Below are positions 7,871-16,386 of a DNA stretch of 55,192 nt, piece by piece. Source of the stretch: Lachnospiraceae oral taxon 107 str. F0167 (GTDB taxonomy: Bacteria; Bacillota; Clostridia; Lachnospirales; Lachnospiraceae); NCBI GenBank assembly GCA_000209465.1, contig GL890595.1:23833-79024 (forward strand), in the 5' to 3' direction. A program made the position numbers and the translations under genes. The notes below the pieces were generated by a model, which saw only the letters and a list, made by a program, of their open reading frames with translations, ran no database searches and had not been told where the DNA came from. Every line of letters begins with the position of its first letter. The first letter of the stretch is position 1.

Positions 7871-8377
7871 ATGGCAAAGTATTTTCCACTGTTTATAGAT
7901 ATAAGCAAAAAGACCTTTTTGGTGGTGGGAGCCGGAAACATATCAGCAAGGAGAGTTTTAAAACTAAAAGAGTTCGGATGCAAAATAATAGTTGTGGCAA
8001 AGACAATATCGGCCACTATCATGGATTTGGAAGATGAAAAGCTGATTTTAAAAGAGAGGGCTTATGACATTACAGATATAGAAGATGCCGACTATGTAAT
8101 AGCTGCGACAAATGATAAGGAATTAAATGAGAAGATAGTCTGGGATTGCAATAAAGAAGGGATTCCGGTAAATGATGCCTCAAATTATAAAAACTGCGAT
8201 TTCTACTTTCCGGGGATTGTGACGGAGGATGAGATGGTAATAGGTGTTACTTCCTCAGGAAGCAATCATAAATTGGCAAGAAGAGTGGCAGGTGCAATCA
8301 GATATAATATAAAGGAAATAGTATCGAAATGTAAAAAAGAGCAAGAGAGCGATACAAAGCAGGAAGAATTTGATTAA
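7871..8377 (+). CDS. sirC: Precorrin-2 dehydrogenase (siroheme synthase N-terminal type)
   Basis: A 168-residue NAD-dependent dehydrogenase that oxidises precorrin-2 to sirohydrochlorin. The Rossmann motif VVGAGNISARRVLKL lies near residues 20-34; VNDASNYKNCDFYFP and GVTSSGSNHKLARRV follow, as in SirC/Met8/CysG-N. The protein is shorter than the bifunctional Met8 and CysG-N forms, so it may lack ferrochelatase activity. Start chosen at ATG 7871 because AAGGAGGG is 5 bases upstream; an in-frame ATG at 7829 has no good site. First gene of the tetrapyrrole operon, 11 bases before hemB. Confidence 0.88.
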   Translation: MAKYFPLFIDISKKTFLVVGAGNISARRVLKLKEFGCKIIVVAKTISATIMDLEDEKLILKERAYDITDIEDADYVIAATNDKELNEKIVWDCNKEGIPVNDASNYKNCDFYFPGIVTEDEMVIGVTSSGSNHKLARRVAGAIRYNIKEIVSKCKKEQESDTKQEEFD

Positions 8378-8388
8378 GAGGAGAATAT

Positions 8389-9363
8389 ATGTTTAGAACC
8401 AGAAGACTCAGAGCAAATGAGAATATCAGAAATATGGTGCGTGAGACCAGAATAAGCAAGGATGCCCTCATTTACCCTATGTTTTTTGAAGAAGGAGAAA
8501 ATATCCTTGAAGAGATAGAATCCATGCCCGGTCAGTATCGAATGAGTATAGACAGATGTGACGGTGTTATAAAAGAACTTTTAGATGCGGGTGTTCACTC
8601 CGTGATACTTTTTGGCATACCAAAGCATAAGGATGATGTGGCAAGTGAGGCATATCATAATCATGGCATCGTGCAGGAAGCTATCAGATATATAAAGAAA
8701 AATTTTCCGGATATATATGTAATAGCTGATGTATGTATGTGTGAATACACCTCACATGGGCATTGCGGAATACTTAAAAATATGGATGTGGACAATGACA
8801 GTACAATAAAATATCTTGCAAAAATTGCACTCTCACAGGTGGAGGCAGGTGCGGATATGGTAGCACCGTCAGATATGATGGATGGCAGAGTAAGTGAGAT
8901 TAGAAAAGTTCTGGATGAAAAAGGCTATCAAAATATTCCTATAATGGCATATTCAGCCAAGTATGCATCCGCATTTTACGGTCCGTTCAGGATGGCGGCG
9001 GATTCGGCACCGGTATTCGGTGACAGAAAGAGCTATCAGATGGATGTACATAATGTAAGAGAGGCATTAAAGGAAGTGGAAGATGATATCCTTGAGGGAG
9101 CCGATATAGTTATGGTAAAGCCTGCTATGAGCTTTTTGGATATAGTGACTAAGGTTAAAGAGATTACCAATGTTCCGGTGGCTGCATATTCTGTAAGCGG
9201 AGAGTATGCAATGGTAAAATCGGCGGCAAGAAACGGATTTATAGATGAGGAAAAGATAATATGTGAGATGGCGGTATCGGCTTTCAGAGCGGGAGCTGAT
9301 ATTTATATTACATATTATGCAAAAGAACTGGCAAAATGTATAGAAAAGGGGATTATCGGATGA
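8389..9363 (+). CDS. hemB: Porphobilinogen synthase (delta-aminolevulinic acid dehydratase)
   Basis: A 324-residue full-length HemB, which condenses two aminolevulinate molecules to porphobilinogen. The zinc-cysteine site is present (ADVCMCEYTSHGHCG), which indicates a zinc-dependent enzyme. Both Schiff-base lysines lie in their usual contexts (MAYSAKYASAFYGPFR and MVKPAMSFLDI). The AGGAG site is well placed. The stop overlaps the cbiK start by 4 bases (ATGA), so translation is coupled. Confidence 0.96.
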   Translation: MFRTRRLRANENIRNMVRETRISKDALIYPMFFEEGENILEEIESMPGQYRMSIDRCDGVIKELLDAGVHSVILFGIPKHKDDVASEAYHNHGIVQEAIRYIKKNFPDIYVIADVCMCEYTSHGHCGILKNMDVDNDSTIKYLAKIALSQVEAGADMVAPSDMMDGRVSEIRKVLDEKGYQNIPIMAYSAKYASAFYGPFRMAADSAPVFGDRKSYQMDVHNVREALKEVEDDILEGADIVMVKPAMSFLDIVTKVKEITNVPVAAYSVSGEYAMVKSAARNGFIDEEKIICEMAVSAFRAGADIYITYYAKELAKCIEKGIIG

Positions 9364-10127
9364 AAAAAGGAGTTATAGTTGCAAGCTTTGGCACAAGCCA
9401 TGAGGATACAAGAAAGAAGACAATAGATGTAATCGAAAATGATATAAGAGAAAATTTTACTGACAGTCTTTTTTTCAGGGCATGGACCAGCAATATAATA
9501 AGAGCAAAGTTAAAAAAAACCTCTAACCTCCATATCAATAATATAGAAGAGGCTATAGAGGAAGCTATAAAAGAGGGAGTGGAAGATTTACTGGTGATAA
9601 GCACACATATTATAAACGGTGTGGAGCATAATAAAGTAAAGGATACGGTACTAAGCTATAAGAACAGCTTTAAAAAAATAAGAATCGGAAATGCACTTTT
9701 GGAGAGCGAAGAAGATTTTAGCTATATGATAAAAGAAATGGATGCAATATACAAAAGGGAGGAAAATAATGCCTACCTTTTAATGGGACATGGTTCAGAG
9801 CATGAAGCCAATAAAATATATGAGATGCTTAGAGAGAGATTTGTATCCTATGGCAGAGATGATATACATATAGCCTGTGTGGAAGGCTATCCCTATATAG
9901 AGGATGTTTTGCCGGGATTAGCGGATTATAAGGCGGTGCATCTGTATCCGTTTATGATAGTGGCAGGGGATCATGCCAAAAATGATATGGCGGGAGATGA
10001 TGAAAGCTTTAAAACAATGCTTGAGGATATGGGTAAGCAGGTCGACTTTGAGCTTAAGGGACTTGGGGAATATGATTATGTGAGAAAACTTATACTAAAA
10101 CATGCTAAAGAGGCGGTATATGTTTAA
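9360..10127 (+). CDS. cbiK: Anaerobic sirohydrochlorin cobaltochelatase
   Basis: A 255-residue CbiK-type chelatase, inserting Co2+ into sirohydrochlorin at the start of the anaerobic cobalamin route. Expected features are the N-terminal ASFGTSHEDTRKKTID, STHIINGVEHNKV, the histidine motif LLMGHGSEHEAN, and PFMIVAGDHAKNDM near the C-terminus, which carries the second metal histidine. There is no signal peptide, so it is cytosolic. The start at ATG 9360 overlaps the hemB stop; an in-frame ATG further upstream would lie inside hemB. Its place beside precorrin-2 dehydrogenase directs flux to cobalt-sirohydrochlorin; iron chelation for siroheme is also possible in this family. Confidence 0.9.
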   Translation: MKKGVIVASFGTSHEDTRKKTIDVIENDIRENFTDSLFFRAWTSNIIRAKLKKTSNLHINNIEEAIEEAIKEGVEDLLVISTHIINGVEHNKVKDTVLSYKNSFKKIRIGNALLESEEDFSYMIKEMDAIYKREENNAYLLMGHGSEHEANKIYEMLRERFVSYGRDDIHIACVEGYPYIEDVLPGLADYKAVHLYPFMIVAGDHAKNDMAGDDESFKTMLEDMGKQVDFELKGLGEYDYVRKLILKHAKEAVYV

Positions 10128-11055
10128 TAAAAACATAATAAGAATAGGTACAAGAAAAAGTGCTTTGGCACTGGCACAGAGTAAATTAGTGGGGGATGCT
10201 ATATTAAATAGCTTCCCCCATATAAAAATAGAATATATACCTATGAGTACAGCAGGTGATAAAAGACTTGATATATCCTTGCAGGAAATAGGCGGAAAGG
10301 GCTTGTTTACAAAGGAGCTGGAAGAGGCATTGATAAATGGAAATATTGATTTGGCGGTGCATTCAGCCAAGGATTTACCATTGGAATTTGATCATAGATT
10401 AAAGCTTATGCCGGTTTTAAAAAGGGCGCCGGTCAATGATATTTTGGCAGTAAAAAAGGATTTTTTAAAAGAGACTGATATAAAAACTTTGCCTGAAGGA
10501 TTTAGAATAGGTACAAGCTCAAAAAGAAGAGAAAAACAATTGCTTTTTTTAAATAAAGATATAAAAATAATACCTGTCAGAGGCAATGTAATTACAAGAA
10601 TAGAAAAAATATTTTCAAATGATGTGGATGGAGTAATATTGGCGGCAGCCGGTATTGAAAGATTAAAAGCAAATGATAAATATGCCGCAGAGTTTAAAGA
10701 TATTTTGGATAAAATAAGCATCATAAATATTAGGGAAAAAGATATATTGCCGGCACCGGCGCAGGGCATACTATGTGCTGAATATGCAAATGATGAAATG
10801 GAAACTATACTGGAAAAAATACAGGATGGAGAATGTAATACCTTATTTTTTGCAGAAAGAAAATATCTGGCTGTTTTACAGGCTGATTGCCATACAAGTG
10901 CAGGTATATATATATACAAAGCTTTGGATAAATACAGTATAAAAGCATATTTTGAGGGTAAATATCTTGAGAAAAACATGATAGACTCAAGTGAAAAGGC
11001 ATTGCTTGAGGCAGTGGAAGAATTGGCAGGCAGATTAAAGAGGAAAGATGTTTGA
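10120..11055 (+). CDS. hemC: Hydroxymethylbilane synthase (porphobilinogen deaminase)
   Basis: A 311-residue HemC, which polymerises four porphobilinogens. IGTRKSALALAQSK at the N-terminus, AVHSAKDLPLEF, GTSSKRREKQLLFL, PVRGNVITRIEK and PAPAQGILCAEY are family signatures. The dipyrromethane-carrying cysteine is in QADCHTSAGI, a divergent form of the usual GGCxxP context. Start at ATG 10120 overlaps the cbiK stop by 8 bases with GAGGCGG upstream; an ATG at 10102 has no site. The 3' end overlaps the next gene by 8 bases. Confidence 0.94.
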   Translation: MFNKNIIRIGTRKSALALAQSKLVGDAILNSFPHIKIEYIPMSTAGDKRLDISLQEIGGKGLFTKELEEALINGNIDLAVHSAKDLPLEFDHRLKLMPVLKRAPVNDILAVKKDFLKETDIKTLPEGFRIGTSSKRREKQLLFLNKDIKIIPVRGNVITRIEKIFSNDVDGVILAAAGIERLKANDKYAAEFKDILDKISIINIREKDILPAPAQGILCAEYANDEMETILEKIQDGECNTLFFAERKYLAVLQADCHTSAGIYIYKALDKYSIKAYFEGKYLEKNMIDSSEKALLEAVEELAGRLKRKDV

Positions 11056-12541
11056 TAAGGAAATAAAAAAGGTATCATTGGTAGGGGTGGGGCCGGGGGA
11101 TGAAAATCTTCTTACAATAAAAGCATGTAAATGTATAGAGGATGCGGATGTTATAATATATGACAATTTGATAAATCCCACCATTTTAAACAGAGCAAAT
11201 ATGGGGGCAAAGCTTATATATGCAGGTAAGATATCGGGAAATCATTATCTTACTCAGGATAAGATAAATGAAACCATAGTTTCATATGCCTTGGCAGGAG
11301 AATATGTTGTCAGACTTAAGGGAGGAGATCCCTATATTTTTGGCAGAGGGGGAGAAGAGGCGGAGTATCTTTTGCAAAGGGGAATTGATTTTGAGATAGT
11401 GCATGGAGTCAGTTCCTTTTATGCAGGGCTTGGATATGCCGGAATACCTGTTACATTCAGAGGTGAGGCGGCATCTTTTCATGTTTTTACAGGGCATAGA
11501 AAACAGGGAGAACCGCTTAATCTTGATTTTGCCGGTATAGCAAAGCTTGAGGGAAGTCTGGTATTTTTGATGGGTATATCAAATCTAGGTGCCATTGTAA
11601 ACGGATTATTATCAAATGGAATGAACCCTGATACGGGAGCTGCAATTATTGAAAATGCCACAAGATATAATCAAAGAGTTTTTAGAGGTAAGCTCTCAAA
11701 TATTGAAGAAATAGCAAAGAAAGAAAATATTGTTTCACCTGCGCTTATAGCAATAGGTAATGTATGTAAAAAGAATCTGGATTTCTTTAAAAAAGACGGA
11801 CTGCCGCTTTCAAATAAAAATATATTATTGACCGCAACAAGATCTTTGACGGAAAAAATGGCTCCGGAATTTAAAGCGCTTGGAGCAAATGTATGTGAAA
11901 TGAGTCTGATAGCCACAAAGGAGATGGAGATTGAAAGAGATAAATTTACTTTGGAATTGGAACTTGCAACACATATCTTACTTACCAGTGCAAATGGAGT
12001 GGATATATTTTTTGAAAAGATAAAAAAGTATGATTTGGATATAAGAAGCCTGCATAATAAAAAAATATGCGTTATAGGCAGCGGCAGCGCAAGTGCCTTA
12101 AAAAAGTACGGGGTAAGAGCGGATTTTATACCTTCAAAGTTTGATTCCAAAAGCTTTTTGGAAGAGATGGTTACAGAACTTAATGAAAAAAGCAGAGTCC
12201 TTATGCTCAGGGCAAAGCTTGGAAATGATATATTGCCAAATGGACTAAAGGCTGCAGGTATAAAATTTTGTGATATCCCGATTTATGATACAATAATCGA
12301 CTATAGAAGGAAGTTTGAGCTCAATAAAGAAATAAAAAACTTCGATTATATAGTTTTGGCAAGTGCAAGTGCCGCAAAGGCTCTATGTGAGATGATAGAA
12401 GATATGAATGCTCTTAAGGAAAGGGTAGTATCGATAGGACCAATGACCACAAAAGCTCTTATGGAATTTGGTATAGAGGAAGTTATAACAGCAAATCAAT
12501 ATGATGTAAAGGGGATAGTTGATGCAATCAGGAAATTATAA
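11048..12541 (+). CDS. cobA-hemD: Uroporphyrinogen-III C-methyltransferase / uroporphyrinogen-III synthase fusion
   Basis: A 497-residue fusion. Residues ~8-245 are SUMT (SLVGVGPGDENLLTIKA, VVRLKGGDPYIFGRGGEEAE, GIPVTFRG, TGHRK), converting uroporphyrinogen III to precorrin-2 with SAM. Residues ~255-497 are HemD (ILLTATRSLTEKMAPEFKAL, TSANGVDIFFEK, VLMLRAKLGNDILPNGL), closing hydroxymethylbilane to uroporphyrinogen III. The fusion directs product straight to the cobalamin/siroheme branch; no haem-branch gene (hemE onward) lies in the window. It overlaps hemC by 8 bases and hemL by 20. Confidence 0.95.
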   Translation: MFDKEIKKVSLVGVGPGDENLLTIKACKCIEDADVIIYDNLINPTILNRANMGAKLIYAGKISGNHYLTQDKINETIVSYALAGEYVVRLKGGDPYIFGRGGEEAEYLLQRGIDFEIVHGVSSFYAGLGYAGIPVTFRGEAASFHVFTGHRKQGEPLNLDFAGIAKLEGSLVFLMGISNLGAIVNGLLSNGMNPDTGAAIIENATRYNQRVFRGKLSNIEEIAKKENIVSPALIAIGNVCKKNLDFFKKDGLPLSNKNILLTATRSLTEKMAPEFKALGANVCEMSLIATKEMEIERDKFTLELELATHILLTSANGVDIFFEKIKKYDLDIRSLHNKKICVIGSGSASALKKYGVRADFIPSKFDSKSFLEEMVTELNEKSRVLMLRAKLGNDILPNGLKAAGIKFCDIPIYDTIIDYRRKFELNKEIKNFDYIVLASASAAKALCEMIEDMNALKERVVSIGPMTTKALMEFGIEEVITANQYDVKGIVDAIRKL

Positions 12542-13814
12542 AAAATCGGAAAAATATTTTGAGATATCACAAAAATATATTCCGGGAGGGGTGAATTCTC
12601 CGGTTCGTGCGGCAAGGGCGGTACATAGAGATCCGGTTTTTATAAAATCGGCTTCCGGTTCAAAGATATTTGATGTGGACGGGAATGAATATATAGATTA
12701 TGTATGTTCATGGGGGCCTGCGATACTGGGGCATGCTCATCCCTATGTACTAAAAAAGGTTAAAAAGGCAATAAAAAAAGGGCTAAGTTTCGGTGCACCT
12801 ACCAAAAAAGAATATATTTTAGCAGAGATGATAAATGAGGCGATGCCTGTGATGGAGCAGGTCAGACTGGTAAACTCGGGTACAGAGGCGACAATGAGTG
12901 CTATCAGACTTGCAAGGGGATATACCAATAAGGATCTGATTTTAAAATTCACAGGTTGCTATCACGGACATTCGGACGGGCTTCTTGTAAAGGCGGGCAG
13001 CGGTGTGCTTACAGAGGCTATATCTTCAAGTGGAGGAGTGCCGGATGACTATGCCAAAAACACCATTGTGGCGGAGTTTAATGATATAGACAGTGTAAAT
13101 GCTTTATTTGAAAAATATCATGGAAAAATTGCAGCGGTTATAGTGGAACCGGTGGCTGCAAATATGGGTGTGATTTTGCCGGATAAAGGTTTCTTGGAGT
13201 TTCTTAGAGAAATAACAAGAAAAAATTCTGCACTTTTAATATTTGATGAAGTTATTACAGGATTCAGGCTGGCAAAGGGCGGAGCCTGTGAGTACTTTGG
13301 GATAGAGCCGGATTTGATTACGGTAGGAAAGATAGTGGGTGGAGGAATGCCTCTTGCAGCCTATGGAGGCAAAAAAGAAATAATGTCTTATATAAGTCCC
13401 TTGGGGGATGTGTATCAGGCAGGTACCCTCAGCGGAAATCCGGTAGCTACGGCGGCGGGAATTGCCACTTTGGAGGTATTGTTTGAAAATCCTGATATTT
13501 ATAAGCGTATAGATGAAAATACAAAGCTTTTGGCGGACGGCATTGAAAATATAATGAATACCAATGAAAAGAGAGTTCATATAAATAGAATAGGCTCTTT
13601 GATGTCGGTATTTTTTACATCACAGAATGTAAAATCTTATAAGGATGTGCTTACCTGTGATCTTGATAAATATGCCCGTTATTACAGTTTTTTAAGAGAA
13701 AACGGAATATATATCGCACCGAGTCAGTTTGAAGCGGTGTTTGTATCGGATGCACACAGCATTGAAGATATAAAAAACACATTAAGTATCATAGCCGGAT
13801 TTGGGGGAAAATAA
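12522..13814 (+). CDS. hemL: Glutamate-1-semialdehyde 2,1-aminomutase
   Basis: A 430-residue PLP enzyme that makes 5-aminolevulinate from glutamate-1-semialdehyde. PGGVNSPVRA at the N-terminus, GPAILGHAHP, VNSGTEATMSAIRLAR, FTGCYHGHSDG, the FDEVITGFR segment and the PLP lysine in TVGKIVGGGMPLAAYGG are all present, followed by AGTLSGNPVATAAG. I start at ATG 12522, with AAGGGG about 8 bases upstream, rather than the TTG one codon earlier. It lies after cobA-hemD (20-base overlap) and before hemA (1-base overlap). Confidence 0.96.
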   Translation: MQSGNYKKSEKYFEISQKYIPGGVNSPVRAARAVHRDPVFIKSASGSKIFDVDGNEYIDYVCSWGPAILGHAHPYVLKKVKKAIKKGLSFGAPTKKEYILAEMINEAMPVMEQVRLVNSGTEATMSAIRLARGYTNKDLILKFTGCYHGHSDGLLVKAGSGVLTEAISSSGGVPDDYAKNTIVAEFNDIDSVNALFEKYHGKIAAVIVEPVAANMGVILPDKGFLEFLREITRKNSALLIFDEVITGFRLAKGGACEYFGIEPDLITVGKIVGGGMPLAAYGGKKEIMSYISPLGDVYQAGTLSGNPVATAAGIATLEVLFENPDIYKRIDENTKLLADGIENIMNTNEKRVHINRIGSLMSVFFTSQNVKSYKDVLTCDLDKYARYYSFLRENGIYIAPSQFEAVFVSDAHSIEDIKNTLSIIAGFGGK

Positions 13815-14989
13815 TGATTTTACTTCTAAGTCTCAGCTTTAGAAACACACCGCAAAAAATAAGGGAGTATTTCGCCTTTGAAAAAGAGGAGAAGGAAAGG
13901 CTGTTAAAATCCCTATGCAATGAAGAAATTATAGATGAAGCCGCGGTACTGATTACATGCAACAGAACGGAAATATATATAAGTACCGGAAAGGATAAAA
14001 GTACCGGAAGTATTATAAATCTGATTTTAGAAAAATGCGAAGAAATAATAGGGCATACAATGGAGAACTTGCGTGATTATCTGCTTTGTTATACAGGAAA
14101 GGGAGCTGTTTCACATATTTATAAGGTCAGCGCCGGACTTGATTCCATGGTGATAGGAGAGGATCAGATTCTTGGGCAGGTAAAGGATGCCATAGAATTT
14201 GCAAGAGAATGTAATACTGCCGGTCTGTATTTAAATACATTATTCAGGGATGCGGTTACAGAGGCAAAAAAGATAAAAACCGAAACCCTTATCTCAAAAT
14301 CGGGAGTATCCACAGCGACATTGGCACTTCGTGCGGCAAAGGATGTACTTCTAAGTTTTGATGAAAAAAAACTTCTTATAATAGGTGCATCCGGCAAAAT
14401 AGGAAATATAGTATTAAAAAATGCTCTAAGCTATGATTTTTCAAATATCTATGTCACAAAGAGAAGACATAATATAGAGATGTCGCCAAATGGAGCGGAT
14501 AGGGTAAGCATCATTGAATATCATGACAGATATAATTATATAAATGAGGCGGATATTATTATTTCGGCTACGGGAGGACCGCATTTCACACTTACAAAGG
14601 AACATATAGAAAATAATATTATAAAAGAGAATAAAAAGGTATTTATAGATTTGGCTCTGCCCTGTGATATAGATGAGAGAATAAAAGACATAAATAATAT
14701 ATATTATTACAATATGGATGATATGAAAAAATTTGCCGATGAGAATAATGAAAAAAAGAAACTAAGTATCGAAAAGGCAAATTCAATGGTAGAAGAAGGT
14801 GTGGAAAAATTTTTAAAATGGGCATTATTTCAGGAGAATTTAAAAGTTTTTTCAGATACGGTAGAGAATCTTGAAAAAGAAATATCAAGGATTGGTGAAA
14901 AAAAGACCTTGGAACATCTGTTTTACAGGATAAGAGATAATGGAAGTTTAGAGGCATTACAATCTATTATTGATATTTTTTCAGTATAA
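13814..14989 (+). CDS. hemA: Glutamyl-tRNA reductase
   Basis: A 391-residue GluTR, the first enzyme of C5 tetrapyrrole synthesis. The catalytic cysteine is in LITCNRTEIY; SAGLDSMVIGEDQILGQVK and the NADPH-binding GASGKIGN follow, then a C-terminal dimerisation helix region. Its ATG shares a base with the hemL stop (TAATG). Placing hemA and hemL last, after the downstream enzymes, is unusual and suggests that the whole operon is expressed as one unit for corrin or siroheme supply. I see no clear terminator after it. Confidence 0.95.
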   Translation: MILLLSLSFRNTPQKIREYFAFEKEEKERLLKSLCNEEIIDEAAVLITCNRTEIYISTGKDKSTGSIINLILEKCEEIIGHTMENLRDYLLCYTGKGAVSHIYKVSAGLDSMVIGEDQILGQVKDAIEFARECNTAGLYLNTLFRDAVTEAKKIKTETLISKSGVSTATLALRAAKDVLLSFDEKKLLIIGASGKIGNIVLKNALSYDFSNIYVTKRRHNIEMSPNGADRVSIIEYHDRYNYINEADIIISATGGPHFTLTKEHIENNIIKENKKVFIDLALPCDIDERIKDINNIYYYNMDDMKKFADENNEKKKLSIEKANSMVEEGVEKFLKWALFQENLKVFSDTVENLEKEISRIGEKKTLEHLFYRIRDNGSLEALQSIIDIFSV

Positions 14990-15196
14990 ACAGAGGTTTG
15001 TCTAATTGTTTAACAACTGAAATATTATTTTCTATATTGAACAAATATATCTGATATATATGTTTATATAGCAAAATTACTTTTTTTGAATTCTTTTTGC
15101 AAATATAAAATAGCATAAAAAATATAAAACAAATAATAAAATATTGAAAAATAGCCTAAAAGTATGTTATTATAGAGTTGCATAAAGAATTGCAAA

Positions 15197-15226
15197 TTGA
15201 CAGTAGATTGACTTGATATGTATAGA
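15197..15226 (+). promoter_or_regulatory. Predicted sigma-70-type promoter of the DegV gene
   Basis: TTGACA (15197-15202), an 18-base spacer and TATAGA (15221-15226). It would give a leader of about 110 bases before ATG 15343. The preceding gap from 14990 is AT-rich and shows no gene. Confidence 0.65.
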
Positions 15227-15232
15227 CAGAAA

Positions 15233-15342
15233 AAGGGGTGGACCGATCCTTATATCAGAGCATTTTAAAAAGGACCGTAAATGATGCTTTGCTATCAAAA
15301 TCCGTTCGGACAGGTCACAAAAAATCGTTAGGAGGTATAGTC
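15233..15342 (+). other. Possible structured leader of the DegV gene
   Basis: The leader contains GGACCGATCCTT and AAGGACCG, an AGCATTTT/AAATGATGCT pair and a TCCGTTCGGA self-complementary hairpin (15300-15309). Its beginning, GGGGTGGACCG, superficially resembles a T-box, but the rest of a T-box is not seen. Regulatory role unproven. Confidence 0.3.
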
Positions 15343-16224
15343 ATGGAGGACTATATTTTATCATGCAGCTCCACCGCAGATATGACTAACGGGTATTACT
15401 CCAGTAGGGATATTCATCATATAGACAATAAATACAGTATTAGCGGGAAAACATATGATGAAAGTATGGGAGAGAGCGTGCCTTTGTCGGATTTCTACGA
15501 AAGAATGCGAAAGGGAGAGAATCCGACAACAAGTCAAATCGACATGGCAGAATACAAGGAATACTTTAAGAGATTTTTGAAGGATGGTAAGGATGTATTG
15601 CATATTTGCCTATCATCAAGTATATCCGGTTCGTATCTATCAGCGATGGCAGCAGTTAAGGAACTAAAAGGGGAATATCCTGAAAGACAATTATATGTAG
15701 TAGACTCTTTATCCGCCTCGGCAGGTATGGGCCTGCTGATTGATATTTTGGCAGATAAAAGAGACGAGGGAATGCCTATTGACAAACTGAAGAACTATGC
15801 GGAGAATTCTAAAAAGTATATTAATCATTGGTTCTTTTCAACAGATTTGACGACATATTTGAGAGAAGACAGCTTAAGTAATTTTACCTTTAAAATCGGA
15901 AAAACATTAAACTTCTGTCCGCTTATGTGCGTAGACGGTGAAGGTAAGCTGGTTGTTATTGAAAAAGTAAAGACAAAGAAAAAGACCATGGAGGCCATTG
16001 TTTCCAGAATGGAAGTACAGGCGGTCGATGGGAAAAATTATTCGGGAAAATGCTTTATAGCTCATGCGGATTCAGAAAAAGAAGCAATTAAATTAGCAAG
16101 TATGCTGGAAGCTCGTTTCCCTAATTTAAAGGAAAATGTGGAAGTCAAAGAAATAGGTCATATTATAGGCGCACATACCGGTCCGGGAACAGTTGGAGTC
16201 TTTTTTGTCGGAGACAAAAGATAA
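15343..16224 (+). CDS. DegV family fatty-acid-binding protein
   Basis: A 293-residue DegV protein. DegV proteins bind a fatty acid between two alpha/beta domains; some (FakB) hand it to the FakA kinase for phospholipid synthesis. Family patterns: CSSTADMT at the N-terminus, LHICLSSSISGSYLSAMAA with the ligand-binding serines, VVDSLSASAGMGLL, and HTGPGTVGVFFVG at the C-terminus. Start at ATG 15343, preceded by AGGAGG; an upstream in-frame GTG at 15238 lacks a site. No fakA in view. A second family member is at 39083. Confidence 0.9.
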   Translation: MEDYILSCSSTADMTNGYYSSRDIHHIDNKYSISGKTYDESMGESVPLSDFYERMRKGENPTTSQIDMAEYKEYFKRFLKDGKDVLHICLSSSISGSYLSAMAAVKELKGEYPERQLYVVDSLSASAGMGLLIDILADKRDEGMPIDKLKNYAENSKKYINHWFFSTDLTTYLREDSLSNFTFKIGKTLNFCPLMCVDGEGKLVVIEKVKTKKKTMEAIVSRMEVQAVDGKNYSGKCFIAHADSEKEAIKLASMLEARFPNLKENVEVKEIGHIIGAHTGPGTVGVFFVGDKR

Positions 16225-16264
16225 TTATTTGGAAATTTTTTAAAATTAAAAAGATGCTTAGACT

Positions 16265-16310
16265 GATGCCATAAGAACTTTTCTTATGGTACCGGTCCGG
16301 GCATTTTTTG
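16265..16310 (+). terminator. Compound hairpin terminator after degV
   Basis: CCATAAGAA/TTCTTATGG stem inside an ATGCC...GGCAT pair, then TTTTTT. Confidence 0.7.
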
Positions 16311-16386
16311 TTTATATTAACACTATTGTTCCATTTGCATTTAAGATATATAATTAGTATGAAAATATTTTTGAAAGGGATATACC

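Noticed and set aside
10392-11078. Long reverse-strand open frame (228 codons) opposite hemC
   Set aside because: It lies entirely over hemC and the hemC-cobA junction, has no ribosome site, and its serine/phenylalanine-rich composition is the usual shadow of AT-rich coding DNA.
15230-15342. T-box-like start (GGGGTGGACCG) in the degV leader
   Set aside because: Only part of the T-box core is present, with no specifier loop, antiterminator or downstream terminator, and a DegV gene is not a usual T-box target.
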